DNA of 64,000 nt, taken from assembly GCA_019359595.1 (NCBI GenBank), contig JAHHGZ010000020.1:83009-147008 (forward strand). Reading direction: 5' to 3'. Position 1 is the stretch's first letter. Every line of letters begins with the position of its first letter. Below are positions 35,939 through 44,247 of this stretch, piece by piece. The notes beneath the pieces were generated by a model. The model ran no database searches, had not been told where the DNA came from, and was given only the letters and a program-made list of their open reading frames with translations. The position numbers and the translations under genes were made by a program. Source of the stretch: Cyanomargarita calcarea GSE-NOS-MK-12-04C. Its GTDB lineage: Bacteria > Cyanobacteriota > Cyanobacteriia > Cyanobacteriales > Nostocaceae.

Positions 35939-35964
35939 GCTGAAAGCTGTAAAAAGCTTTCAGC
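35939..35964 (-). promoter_or_regulatory. Hairpin between peptide genes 5 and 4
   Basis: GCTGAAAGCT and AGCTTTCAGC form a perfect 10-bp stem with a 6-base loop in the 68-base gap between the two genes. There is no T-run on the minus-strand transcript, so it is more likely a processing or stabilising hairpin, or a partial terminator that sets the relative amounts of the two peptides. Confidence 0.6.
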
Positions 35965-35993
35965 GTTAAATACTCAGAACGATTCAACTATGT

Positions 35994-36209
35994 TTACTGT
36001 GCAGCAGATTGAGAGGTAGATACAGATTTAGAAATATTGAAGAAAGCAGAAACAGCAAAAGTATTAGAAAAGGTTGCGGTACCAGAAAACTGTAAACCAA
36101 AAGCGAATGCCCCAGCAGCAGCATTTGCAAGTGCTAAACCACCTAAAACGTTGTTTTCTTCAGAAGAAACAACTTCTTCTACATGAGAAAGATCGTTGAT
36201 GATAACCAT
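35994..36209 (-). CDS. Double-glycine leader peptide 5
   Basis: A 71-residue precursor and the first peptide gene of the row. AGGAGA precedes the ATG by seven bases. The leader MVIINDLSHVEEVVSSEENN-VLGG ends in Gly-Gly at 23-24 and is strongly acidic. The 47-residue core (LALANAAAGAFAFGLQFSGT onward) is rich in Ala, Phe and Ser, has no Cys and ends SQSAAQ. It lies about 360 bases after the parvulin-like gene. The strong Shine-Dalgarno site suggests high expression. Confidence 0.75.
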   Translation of the reverse strand: MVIINDLSHVEEVVSSEENNVLGGLALANAAAGAFAFGLQFSGTATFSNTFAVSAFFNISKSVSTSQSAAQ

Positions 36210-36570
36210 GAATTTATCTCCTAATAACGACTAATTTGATTGATTCAACTTTGGTAATACACTTTTTTTCCTGACTATTTAACAATAACAATTCAGAAAG
36301 TAAATGACTAGTAGTTTTACATAAACTTTATTCTTGTCTCGGTATAACTTTATCTGAGTAAAATGCCTTTTTTTTTAGAAGAAACGGTATTTTAAAAAAT
36401 TATTTATCCAAGAAAAATTGGCGCAATAAAAATTGAGTTCTACAGAAGAAATCGGTTTCTGATTTTTACTTATCCGAGTATATTTTTGACAAGGTTTATG
36501 TCTAACCAGTCCTCCAAAAGTTACCGCAAATTCATGCACGTCAAATTTCGTACTTCATATTTTCAAATGT
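36210..36570. other. AT-rich gap before the peptide genes
   Basis: 361 bases without an ORF of interest. T-rich and A-rich runs fit a promoter for the peptide genes separate from the exporter genes, but no -10/-35 pair is clear. No hairpin terminator was found after the parvulin gene, so read-through from the exporter genes is also possible. Confidence 0.4.
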
Positions 36571-37353
36571 CTAAGCCGACGGCAAAAGGTCTTGGGAAGA
36601 CTGTAATTGTTCTGTTGAATCTAAATTAACCACTATTTTGAATTGCTCAACTTGTTGCTTTAACCAGCCTGAAAATAATTCTTGCTGTATCTGAAAGCGC
36701 AGCCGTTCGTCTAATTGTGGTTGAATAATTTCTTCCACCCAAATCAAATACACTCCTTTGGTTGTAGTAATGGGTTTGAGAATCTGTGGTGGACTGGCAG
36801 CAAATACTGCAGCAGCAATTTCTGGACGAAAATCTCTGCGACGTCGAAGTCCTTGATATCCTCCCATTCGACGAAGTTCTGAATTGGGAATATAAGTATG
36901 GGCAATTTCTGGAAAACTAGTTTCGCCTTGTTTGAAAGCATAAAACAGTTCCAAAGCTAAATCTCTATCTTCTAAGATGACTTCATAGGTGATAGCAGTG
37001 ATGTAATCAAGTTGGTGTTCGTAAAAGAACTGTTCAATCTTGTCTGCAAATAGGGAATGAGCTAACTTGCTTCTTAGTATGTTGGTCTGGATTAATGTTT
37101 CAAAATCATCCAGAGAAAGATGATGTCTTTTCAACCACTCCCAAGTGTCCGCTGCTTTAACGAGTCTCTGCTCAAACCGCAGTCTTTCGCTTTCAATCTG
37201 AATTTCTTCTTCCGTAGCTGTAATTCCTGCCGATTGAACCAACTGAGCAATAATCTTTTCTGTGGCAATAGCTTCTACTAGACTTGGAATCTGGCAAGAA
37301 AACTTGATGTAGTGAACTATGTCTTCAGGAGAAATTGTCAACAGATTTGACAT
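36571..37353 (-). CDS. Parvulin-like peptidyl-prolyl isomerase, cytosolic
   Basis: A 260-residue SurA/PrsA-type chaperone. The N-terminal helical region (about 1-110, KIIAQLVQSAGITATEEEIQIESERL) resembles SurA-N. A rotamase domain spans about 125-235 (ALELFYAFKQGETSFPEIAHTY, RRMGGYQGLRRRRDFRPEIAAAVFAAS and KPITTTKGVYLIWVEEI). There is no signal peptide or lipobox, so it should stay in the cytoplasm. Genes of this kind accompany cyanobacterial HlyD/C39-ABC exporters, where they may keep substrates or exporter parts foldable. It starts 33 bases after the adaptor gene stop, in the same operon. Confidence 0.85.
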   Translation of the reverse strand: MSNLLTISPEDIVHYIKFSCQIPSLVEAIATEKIIAQLVQSAGITATEEEIQIESERLRFEQRLVKAADTWEWLKRHHLSLDDFETLIQTNILRSKLAHSLFADKIEQFFYEHQLDYITAITYEVILEDRDLALELFYAFKQGETSFPEIAHTYIPNSELRRMGGYQGLRRRRDFRPEIAAAVFAASPPQILKPITTTKGVYLIWVEEIIQPQLDERLRFQIQQELFSGWLKQQVEQFKIVVNLDSTEQLQSSQDLLPSA

Positions 37354-37386
37354 AATGACTATTGATTGGTGATAATTGATAGTTGA

Positions 37387-38946
37387 CTAAAGGTCTAAGC
37401 CGCCTTTTTGCAGTTTTTTAAATGGGTCTAATAACAAGTCAATAACGTGACGCTGACGGACAAGGACTTCAGCAGTCGCTGTTTGACCGGGGGTTAACAC
37501 GATCTTTTTATCCCCTTGCAGGATATAGGGATGCTCTAAGACAATTTCCAAGTCGTAGGTTTCTATCTTGCCTTGTGGTATTTGCTGTTCTTTTGAGTCT
37601 GGTGAAATCCATTTCACTGTCCCTTTGACAACTCCATAATCTTGGAAGGGATAGGCATCGAACTTTATTTTGACCTGGTTGCCAACTTTGATAAAACCAC
37701 TGTGTTGGCTTGGTATTTGGGCTTTGAGTACTAATGCTGCATTTTCCGGTGCAATTTTAGCTAGTTTCTCACCTGGTTGAACTACGACACCTGGTTTAGC
37801 GATCGGTAATTCAAAAATCACACCAGTAACAGGCGATCGCACGACTCTTTGGCCCAACTGAATCTTGATGGACGATATTTGGCTTTTGGTTTGAGATATT
37901 TCTGCTTGTAGAGTATTGATTTGTGTTTGTACTTGTTTAAGTTGTTCTTGATTTTTGATCTCTGCTAGCGTGCCTATATGTATAAGACTTTGATAATTGC
38001 GTTGTTCTTCTTGTAAACGGAGTTCAGCCTGCTGAATATCAGACTTAGCTTGATAAATAGTCTTTTCATAATTGCTTTCTTGTTCTTTAAGACTAGATTC
38101 AGCCTGAGACATTTGAGACTGAGCCTGCATAAGATTTTCGTAGTTTTCTTTCTCCGACTGTTGTGCGTCCAGGAAACGGTCTTGTGAGATAACTCCCTCT
38201 TTATAAGCCGTTTGATAGCGCGATATTTTTTCTTTAGCTCCTTGAAGACGCACTTTTGCTAAGTTAAGAACTGCTTTGCTAGAATTCAGAGCTTGTTGAA
38301 TCTGGCTAACTTTTGCCTCTTTTTCCGGTTTTTGCAAGTTATATGCCGTTTTCAGAGCATTCAGGTTCTGTCGGGCTTGCTCTAATTGACTAAGTTTTGC
38401 TAGTTGTTGGGCTTGATTTTGTTGTTGCTGTGTACTTACAGCCAGGAGCAATTGATTTTTGAGGAGGTCTAAGTTGGCTTGCTGATTGCGTGACCCCTCT
38501 AGCTTTGAGTATGCTTGCTGGAGTTCGGTTTTCATCACCTCTGACTCTAGCTCAAGCAGAACTTGTCCTGCTTTGACTCTTTCGCCTTCTTTGACTCTAA
38601 CAGCGACTACATTGCCACTAACTTGACTGTCTAATTCTTGTGTTGCGCCTTTTGGTTCTATACGACCCCGCGCACTACCTGTCTCATCGATCTTGGCAAC
38701 CATTGTCCAAGGAACCACAAGCGCCATAAGACCAAATATTAAATACAGCATAGAACTAGTCCAGGGACGCGGTAAAGCATCCATAAGTGCTTCAGTCGCG
38801 TAATACCAATCGGTTTTCTGGCTAGAGGTATTTATTTCAATTTCAGTAGATTCGTCGGTTTCTTGGGAATTGTCTGGAAATTTTTTGTACTCATCTGGCT
38901 CTGCTCTGGCTGGTAAGGATGATGAATTCTGAGATAGCTGTGGCAT
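37387..38946 (-). CDS. HlyD-type adaptor of the peptide exporter
   Basis: A 519-residue membrane fusion protein. It has a cytoplasmic N-terminus of about 60 residues, a membrane helix (about 64-82, SSMLYLIFGLMALVVPWTMV) and a first lipoyl half (SGNVVAVRVKEGERVKAGQVLLELE). A very long coiled-coil hairpin spans about 125-360 (SKLEGSRNQQANLDLL and TAYKEGVISQDRFLDAQQSE). The second lipoyl half (RSPVTGVIFELPIAKPGVVVQPGEKL) and beta-barrel (LTPGQTATAEVLVRQRHVIDLLLDPFKKL) follow. The C-terminal end is the signature of adaptors used with type I secretion and C39 exporters. It sits between the exporter (60 bases upstream) and the parvulin gene. The outer-membrane channel (TolC-like) is not in the window. 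Confidence 0.92.
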   Translation of the reverse strand: MPQLSQNSSSLPARAEPDEYKKFPDNSQETDESTEIEINTSSQKTDWYYATEALMDALPRPWTSSMLYLIFGLMALVVPWTMVAKIDETGSARGRIEPKGATQELDSQVSGNVVAVRVKEGERVKAGQVLLELESEVMKTELQQAYSKLEGSRNQQANLDLLKNQLLLAVSTQQQQNQAQQLAKLSQLEQARQNLNALKTAYNLQKPEKEAKVSQIQQALNSSKAVLNLAKVRLQGAKEKISRYQTAYKEGVISQDRFLDAQQSEKENYENLMQAQSQMSQAESSLKEQESNYEKTIYQAKSDIQQAELRLQEEQRNYQSLIHIGTLAEIKNQEQLKQVQTQINTLQAEISQTKSQISSIKIQLGQRVVRSPVTGVIFELPIAKPGVVVQPGEKLAKIAPENAALVLKAQIPSQHSGFIKVGNQVKIKFDAYPFQDYGVVKGTVKWISPDSKEQQIPQGKIETYDLEIVLEHPYILQGDKKIVLTPGQTATAEVLVRQRHVIDLLLDPFKKLQKGGLDL

Positions 38947-39006
38947 TGTTGTTTCTCCAGATTAAGGAGTATTAGAGTTGCGAGGTCATGACAACTCACA
39001 ATTAGC

Positions 39007-42000
39007 TCAAGCAGTTTGAGCTAGCTGTTGTTGGTTGAGGTAGTAGTAATGACCTTTTTTGGCAATTAACTCATCGTGTGTTCCTTTTTCTATCAACACA
39101 CCTTTGTCTAACACTAAGATCAGGTCAGCATTCCGCACGGTAGAAAGACGATGAGCTATTATCAAGCTGCTCCGCTTTTTGAGAATAGTATTCAGGTTGT
39201 TCTGAATAATACGCTCTGACTCTGCATCCAAATTACTAGTAGCTTCATCAAAAATCAGGAATCGAGGATCTCCCAACAGAGCACGGGCGATCGCCAGACG
39301 TTGACGTTGACCACCCGATAACATTCCACCACCTTCACCAATTGGGGTTTCGTAACCCATTGGTAATTTCTGAATAAAGTCATCTGCTCCTGCTAAACGT
39401 GCTGCCTCAATAATCTCTTCTAAAGAGGCTTCTGGATGAGCAATACTTAGGTTTTCCCGAATCGTACCTCCAAACAAGAAGGTATCTTGGTCTACAAGAC
39501 CGATTTGAGAACGTAGTGACTTTAGTGAAATACTCGTCACATCGTGACCATCGATCAACACTTTGCCGGATGTCGGAGGATATAACCCGAGAATTAACTT
39601 CGATAGGGTAGTTTTCCCTGAACCACTCCTTCCTACCACTGCCACACTTTGCTCGCTTTGGATTTCAAAGCTGAGATTTTCCAGGACATTTGTCTCGCTT
39701 TCTGGGTGATAGCGGAAAGTAACACCCTCAAAGCGAATCTGACCCCGAAATTTTCTCAAACTCTGACGGGGTGAAGTAAGCAAGTTTTCTTCTGGTTCTG
39801 CGCCTAACACGTCGTTAATACGTTCGGCAGAAACCAGGACTTCCTGCAATTGATTCCATAACACGCTCAGGCGTTGGAAAGGATGGATGACATTACCCAG
39901 CAACATATTGAAGGCGATTAATTGCCCAATGGTGAGTTGGTTTTGAATCACCAATGATGCTCCGTACCACAGTAATCCTGTACTGATGAGTGTTTCAATT
40001 GTTGCACTGATAATTTGCAAACGATTGGCAACAATTTGCGATCTAAAACTTTTTTTGATAAGTTTATTTAATAGTTCTTCCCAACGCCAGCGTACTGTTT
40101 GCTCAATTGCCATTGAACGGACAGAACGAATCCCTGACAGGGATTGAATCAAATAACTGTTTTCGTTTGCCCCTGCCGTAAAAATCTCTCGCGAGAGGCG
40201 ACGTAAAATTCCGGTAGAAAACAATGCCAACAGGAAAAATGGCGGCACAATCGATAATACCAGCAATGCCATCTGCCAGTTGTAGCAAAACATCAATCCC
40301 ACATAGATAAACACTGTCAATAAGTCCAAGCAAATTGACAGTGCTTCCCCAGTTAAAAAACGCTGAATTTTGTGATTTTCTTGGATGCGAGAGACTATAT
40401 CCCCCACATAACGGGACTCGAAGAACGAAAGTGGCAAACTGAAGGTATGTCTGATAAAACCAACGAGCATTGCTACGGAAACACGATTAGCTGTGTGGTC
40501 TAGCAAATATTGCCGCACACTATTGACGATGATGCGGAACAGACCAAAAATTAGCAACCCAAACCCGACAGCATTCAGAGTGATTGTGCTACCTTGCACA
40601 ATTACTTTGTCTAACAACAACTGCGTGAATAAGGGTGTGATGAGTCCAAATAGCTGAATCAGCACCGAAGCTAAGAAGACTTCTAGCAATACTTTTGAGT
40701 GAGGTCTGACTAACTCAAAAAACTGCCACAACGAAGTCTCTGTTTCTTCAGCTTGTTTAAGCATTGCTGTGGGTTGTACAAGCAATGTATAACCAGTCCA
40801 TCCTTGATTGAACTGAGCGTGAGTCAGGCTCCGTTGACCAATGGCTGGATCTCCGACTATCACCTGTTTCTTCGTGATTTTATATACAACGATGTAATGC
40901 TTCCCTTCCCAATGGGCGATCGCCGGTAGGGGTTGCTCGACCAATTTATCTAGACTGGCTTTGATCGGTCGAGTGGTAAAACCTAAGCTTTCTGCCGCTG
41001 CGGCTAATGCTTTGAGCGAAGCTCCACTGCGACTGACATTTGCTTGTTCCCGCAGCCTATTGACGCTAAATTGCTTCCCCCAATAGCGACCAATCATCAC
41101 CAAGCAAGCGGCTCCACAGTCTGCTGCACTTTGTTGGGCATAGAAGGGATAAGTTTTTGTGGCACGAACCCACATCTGCCCAACTCTGACCTTGGGGCTG
41201 GGAAAGTAAGGTTGCGATCGCTTTGGCTTTGGTGATGATTCTCTCTGGGGAAAAGGGATTATATTACTAGTTGGAGATAGACGCTCTGGTTTTGATTTGT
41301 TTTTTTGTGTCTTTTGCTCTTTTTGCTCTTGGGGTTTGACAAACTCCCCTAGCTGCTGCCAGTTTTGTTTGGCTATTTGCACATTAGCATGGAGGAGAAT
41401 ATAGGCTACTGTTGGTTGCCTCACTTGCCAACAACCAGGTTTTTGAAGAGGATATATTTTCCCTGGTGCTAAGATGCGACCTTCACTATCTTGCAGTTCT
41501 CCTTTTTGCAACAGCAAAAACTTGCTATCTTTCGGTAGAGATGTTTCCTCCCCAGGACCTAGATTATGTCGCTCAAATACGGATAACGCTTGAAGTATTC
41601 CTGGTATATCGGATGGCTGAGTTTGCAGTTGTAGGTTTTGCCGATATAACATCACCAAATCCCATATCTCTGCCCGTTGTAACAAGCACTCTCCAATAGT
41701 GGGATAGAGGTCTATCAATTTTTGTAGCATCTCTTGTTTGAGATACAAAAGCTTAAGATTTGTTGAAGATCTAGCTGCATAGGGGTGAAAATCTTCCCGT
41801 GGAAAAAGACTCGCTTCTCCAAACGATGACTCTACACTCAAGCTCGTAATTAAGTTCTCTTCTCTATCCAACAGCCTGACTTTCCCTGCTAGGACGACAT
41901 AGATTCCTTCTTGAGCTTCTGAGGTTGACCAAAACTGCTTAGTGGCTGACGGCTCGACAATTTCTGCTAAAGCCAAGTAGTCTTGTATTTCTTGCTCGGA

Positions 42001-42066
42001 AAGCTCTTGACCCAAAATCTTACTCAGTTTTTGAGTTAGTTCTTCCTGGGATAACTTTGTTTGCAT
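39007..42066 (-). CDS. Peptidase-containing ABC exporter with N-terminal cNMP-binding domain
   Basis: A 1019-residue protein. Residues about 20-145 form a cyclic-nucleotide-binding-like fold (LAGKVRLLDREENLITSLSVESSFGEASLF), and a second diverged one may follow (about 150-235). A C39 peptidase spans about 305-435, with catalytic Cys in QQSAADCGAACLVMI, His in GKHYIVVYK and Asp in IVGDPAIG. Six membrane helices follow (about 455-740). The ATPase has Walker A VGRSGSGKTTLSK, signature LSGGQRQRLAIARAL and Walker B FLIFDEATSNLD. It should cut double-glycine leaders and export the cores. The layout also occurs in the HetC group of cyanobacteria, but no hetP neighbour is present. The GEASLF segment lacks the full Arg/Glu phosphate-binding motif, so nucleotide binding is doubtful. 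Confidence 0.93.
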   Translation of the reverse strand: MQTKLSQEELTQKLSKILGQELSEQEIQDYLALAEIVEPSATKQFWSTSEAQEGIYVVLAGKVRLLDREENLITSLSVESSFGEASLFPREDFHPYAARSSTNLKLLYLKQEMLQKLIDLYPTIGECLLQRAEIWDLVMLYRQNLQLQTQPSDIPGILQALSVFERHNLGPGEETSLPKDSKFLLLQKGELQDSEGRILAPGKIYPLQKPGCWQVRQPTVAYILLHANVQIAKQNWQQLGEFVKPQEQKEQKTQKNKSKPERLSPTSNIIPFPQRESSPKPKRSQPYFPSPKVRVGQMWVRATKTYPFYAQQSAADCGAACLVMIGRYWGKQFSVNRLREQANVSRSGASLKALAAAAESLGFTTRPIKASLDKLVEQPLPAIAHWEGKHYIVVYKITKKQVIVGDPAIGQRSLTHAQFNQGWTGYTLLVQPTAMLKQAEETETSLWQFFELVRPHSKVLLEVFLASVLIQLFGLITPLFTQLLLDKVIVQGSTITLNAVGFGLLIFGLFRIIVNSVRQYLLDHTANRVSVAMLVGFIRHTFSLPLSFFESRYVGDIVSRIQENHKIQRFLTGEALSICLDLLTVFIYVGLMFCYNWQMALLVLSIVPPFFLLALFSTGILRRLSREIFTAGANENSYLIQSLSGIRSVRSMAIEQTVRWRWEELLNKLIKKSFRSQIVANRLQIISATIETLISTGLLWYGASLVIQNQLTIGQLIAFNMLLGNVIHPFQRLSVLWNQLQEVLVSAERINDVLGAEPEENLLTSPRQSLRKFRGQIRFEGVTFRYHPESETNVLENLSFEIQSEQSVAVVGRSGSGKTTLSKLILGLYPPTSGKVLIDGHDVTSISLKSLRSQIGLVDQDTFLFGGTIRENLSIAHPEASLEEIIEAARLAGADDFIQKLPMGYETPIGEGGGMLSGGQRQRLAIARALLGDPRFLIFDEATSNLDAESERIIQNNLNTILKKRSSLIIAHRLSTVRNADLILVLDKGVLIEKGTHDELIAKKGHYYYLNQQQLAQTA

Positions 42067-43256
42067 TGCCTAATTTCTAAGACAGAACAAGTGATTAATC
42101 TAGATGAGATTGACCAATTAAAATTTTCTTATGGCGTTCCCTGGTCTAGTGAGGTACAGGTTAACCTCACCCTAATAAAGCTGTGCTTTATCTCCCCTCT
42201 CCTTAGTAAGGCTATGCATTAGTTACATCTTTCTTTACAATCTTACAACCCTTGTTTTGTAGGCTTCTTGGACACTGAGGTGTCAGGCATACTTGACAAG
42301 TTGGCTTTTAATCTTCTCGCTAAAATTAGGTTTTTATTGAGAATTAACGACGAACGAATAAGGGTTAGAAAAAGCGTGAGTGAATAGTCAAAGCAAATGT
42401 TAACTCATATCCGGGTAATGGATAGCCTTAGTAAGGAGAGGGATTGGGGTTTTGATATGTACTTCATAGGAACCCCTATAGTCAGGGATAGCCCATTGGT
42501 CTTTGCGCTATTACGGCACATAGTTACTCAGTATAGGGCTACTATTTTATTTTTGAAATGTAACTACAACTACACTTAGGCTGGTATCCCACCAAAACCC
42601 GGATGTAGTTGACATTCCCCACCCTACAGTTCCTGATATTTTTTCAAAAATCAAAGCGCGTTTTTATATATCCACTATTATTTTTAGTAGTATTTACACT
42701 GAGGTTAGTATTGCACATAAAGTCAAAACTATCTCGGTAGCTTGGTTGATTTTTACAAAAGCTTATTTTTACAGTCCAAGTATAAACATCATGTGAATTA
42801 ACTTTAATTAAGAGATAAGTAAGTCGGCGAGAATAAATCAAAGTACGTTAAGTAATGTAAAAAAAAAGAAGTTGGCTCGTAGTGAGCGCTACGTCCCTAA
42901 CAGCCCTCAAAGTAGGGCTAGAGCCGCTTACTACAAACCTTTAATTATTAACGCCGTTATACTTAGGCGAGGCTGGTTAAAATTGCACGACCAGAGTGAG
43001 GGTTGGCTGCTTTCTAGAAAGACTTAACGGGAAAAGTCAGGTTGCTGATTGGCTCGAAGCTTTAAGATTACGCGAACTTCTGGTGAAGTTACGGTTCACA
43101 ATATTGAGATAAATTATTTAACACTATATACTGAGATAGAACATTTAACACTATGTCAACTTTCCGAGATATTATTAAGCAAAATTACGCAAGACAAAGA
43201 TTTTTAATATCAGGGCCAAATACCAAATAGCTGATAAACCACAAGTAAAGAATTGT
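42067..43256. other. Intergenic region with dispersed palindromes
   Basis: About 1190 bases without a credible gene. It holds an inverted pair: CCCTCTCCTTAGTAAGGCTA (42195-42214) and its near-complement at 42423-42442, about 23 of 25 positions over the wider repeat, bracketing some 200 bases. It also holds an imperfect palindrome GTAGTGAGCG...CGCTTACTAC (about 42877-42935), of the same type as the one at 54931-54998. Promoters for the exporter operon (left) and the PEP-CTERM gene (right) must lie here. Confidence 0.6.
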
Positions 43257-44099
43257 ATGAAAAAATACTTGGATATTCTCAAAAGCTTTTTGGTCGTGGT
43301 CACTCCAGCGATCGCTACTTCAATCTTGGTAACTTCACCGAGTCAGGCTGCTAGCATTGCATATTCTGAATCAAGATTCAACATAAATAACTTTAGTAGC
43401 AGCCCGTTAGATGTTAACACCCTGACTAATACTGTAACTACAGCGATTAGCACAGGTGGTCAAGTGAGTGCTAATGCTCAAGCTGAGGCTAAGTTTAACG
43501 TTGATGCAAATAACTCTGCTTCTAATTGGTCTCTTAGCCAAAGTCAAGGTCAAGGTTATGGCTATACAGGTTCAGCTAACAGCTTGGCTGGGATTATCGG
43601 TTACAGCTTTCAAGTAGATAAAGAGTTTTCTTTTGATTTCAGTGGATTATTCAACCTTAATACTTCTATTGAAGATGCATTAACTGAAAGTGCAAATGCT
43701 TCCGGGCGATTGGCATTGCAGTTATACGACAATGACACTGGAAATCTTTTGGATTATTTCAATATATATGGAAATTTATCGACTCTAGGCGATCGTGATA
43801 TTTTTAACCTTCAATCAAGTAGTAACATAAGTCTTGATTTAAGTAAGACTTATGTAAATTCATCTTTTGGCGGAACGCAAGAGTATGCTTCTACTACCTT
43901 TAATGGGAAATATTTCCGCATTTTCGATCAGCCAACCCGTCTAACTTTAGTACAAGCAAAAGTGAATGACACGCAAGTTTATTCTGTTCCAGAAGCCTCG
44001 ACAACTCTAGGTTCACTCTTCGGTTTCATTATGCTTGGCGCTGCATGGACACAGCAAAAACGTAAGAAAGCTTCCAAAGGCTGTGTTTATGGTAAATAA
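43257..44099 (+). CDS. PEP-CTERM-type secreted protein
   Basis: A 280-residue protein with a Sec signal peptide (about 1-31, FLVVVTPAIATSILVTSPSQAAS). The mature domain is Ser/Asn/Thr-rich and Cys-free, probably beta-sandwich (AEAKFNVDANNSASNW and DFSGLFNLNTSIEDALTESA). The C-terminus has the PEP-CTERM layout: short motif VPEAS, hydrophobic helix TTLGSLFGFIMLGAAW and basic end QQKRKK. Exosortases normally process VPEP; here the second Pro is Ala, so sorting efficiency is uncertain. Such proteins are exported to the cell surface or matrix. It is a single gene followed by a strong terminator. Confidence 0.85.
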   Translation: MKKYLDILKSFLVVVTPAIATSILVTSPSQAASIAYSESRFNINNFSSSPLDVNTLTNTVTTAISTGGQVSANAQAEAKFNVDANNSASNWSLSQSQGQGYGYTGSANSLAGIIGYSFQVDKEFSFDFSGLFNLNTSIEDALTESANASGRLALQLYDNDTGNLLDYFNIYGNLSTLGDRDIFNLQSSSNISLDLSKTYVNSSFGGTQEYASTTFNGKYFRIFDQPTRLTLVQAKVNDTQVYSVPEASTTLGSLFGFIMLGAAWTQQKRKKASKGCVYGK

Positions 44100-44111
44100 G
44101 GATTGAACTAT

Positions 44112-44148
44112 TAAGACCTTAACGGATTACCGTTAAGGTCTTAGTTTT
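44112..44148 (+). terminator. Rho-independent terminator
   Basis: TAAGACCTTAACGG and CCGTTAAGGTCTTA form a perfect 14-bp stem with an ATTA loop, followed by GTTTTC. It starts 12 bases after the PEP-CTERM stop codon. Confidence 0.9.
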
Positions 44149-44206
44149 CGACTCTCTACCATCCCCTATCAAAATCATTAAACAGACTTAACTGAATAGT
44201 CGTCCC

Positions 44207-44234
44207 AAAAAAGTTAGGAGTCATAACTCCTAAC
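44207..44234 (-). terminator. Rho-independent terminator of the SLH gene
   Basis: On the minus strand, GTTAGGAGT and ACTCCTAAC form a 9-bp stem with a 4-base loop, directly followed by TTTTTT. It lies 14 bases after the stop of the SLH protein gene. The stem itself is made of the local heptamer repeat sequence. Confidence 0.85.
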
Positions 44235-44247
44235 TCTTCATGACTGA

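Noticed and set aside
34060..36209. Lanthipeptide or cyanobactin precursors
   Set aside because: The cores have no Cys, no recognition of a cyanobactin type is seen, and no LanM, YcaO or protease gene is nearby.
39007..42066. Calling the exporter gene hetC
   Set aside because: The architecture fits, but there is no hetP and the neighbours are small peptide genes, an adaptor and a parvulin; the symbol would overstate the case.
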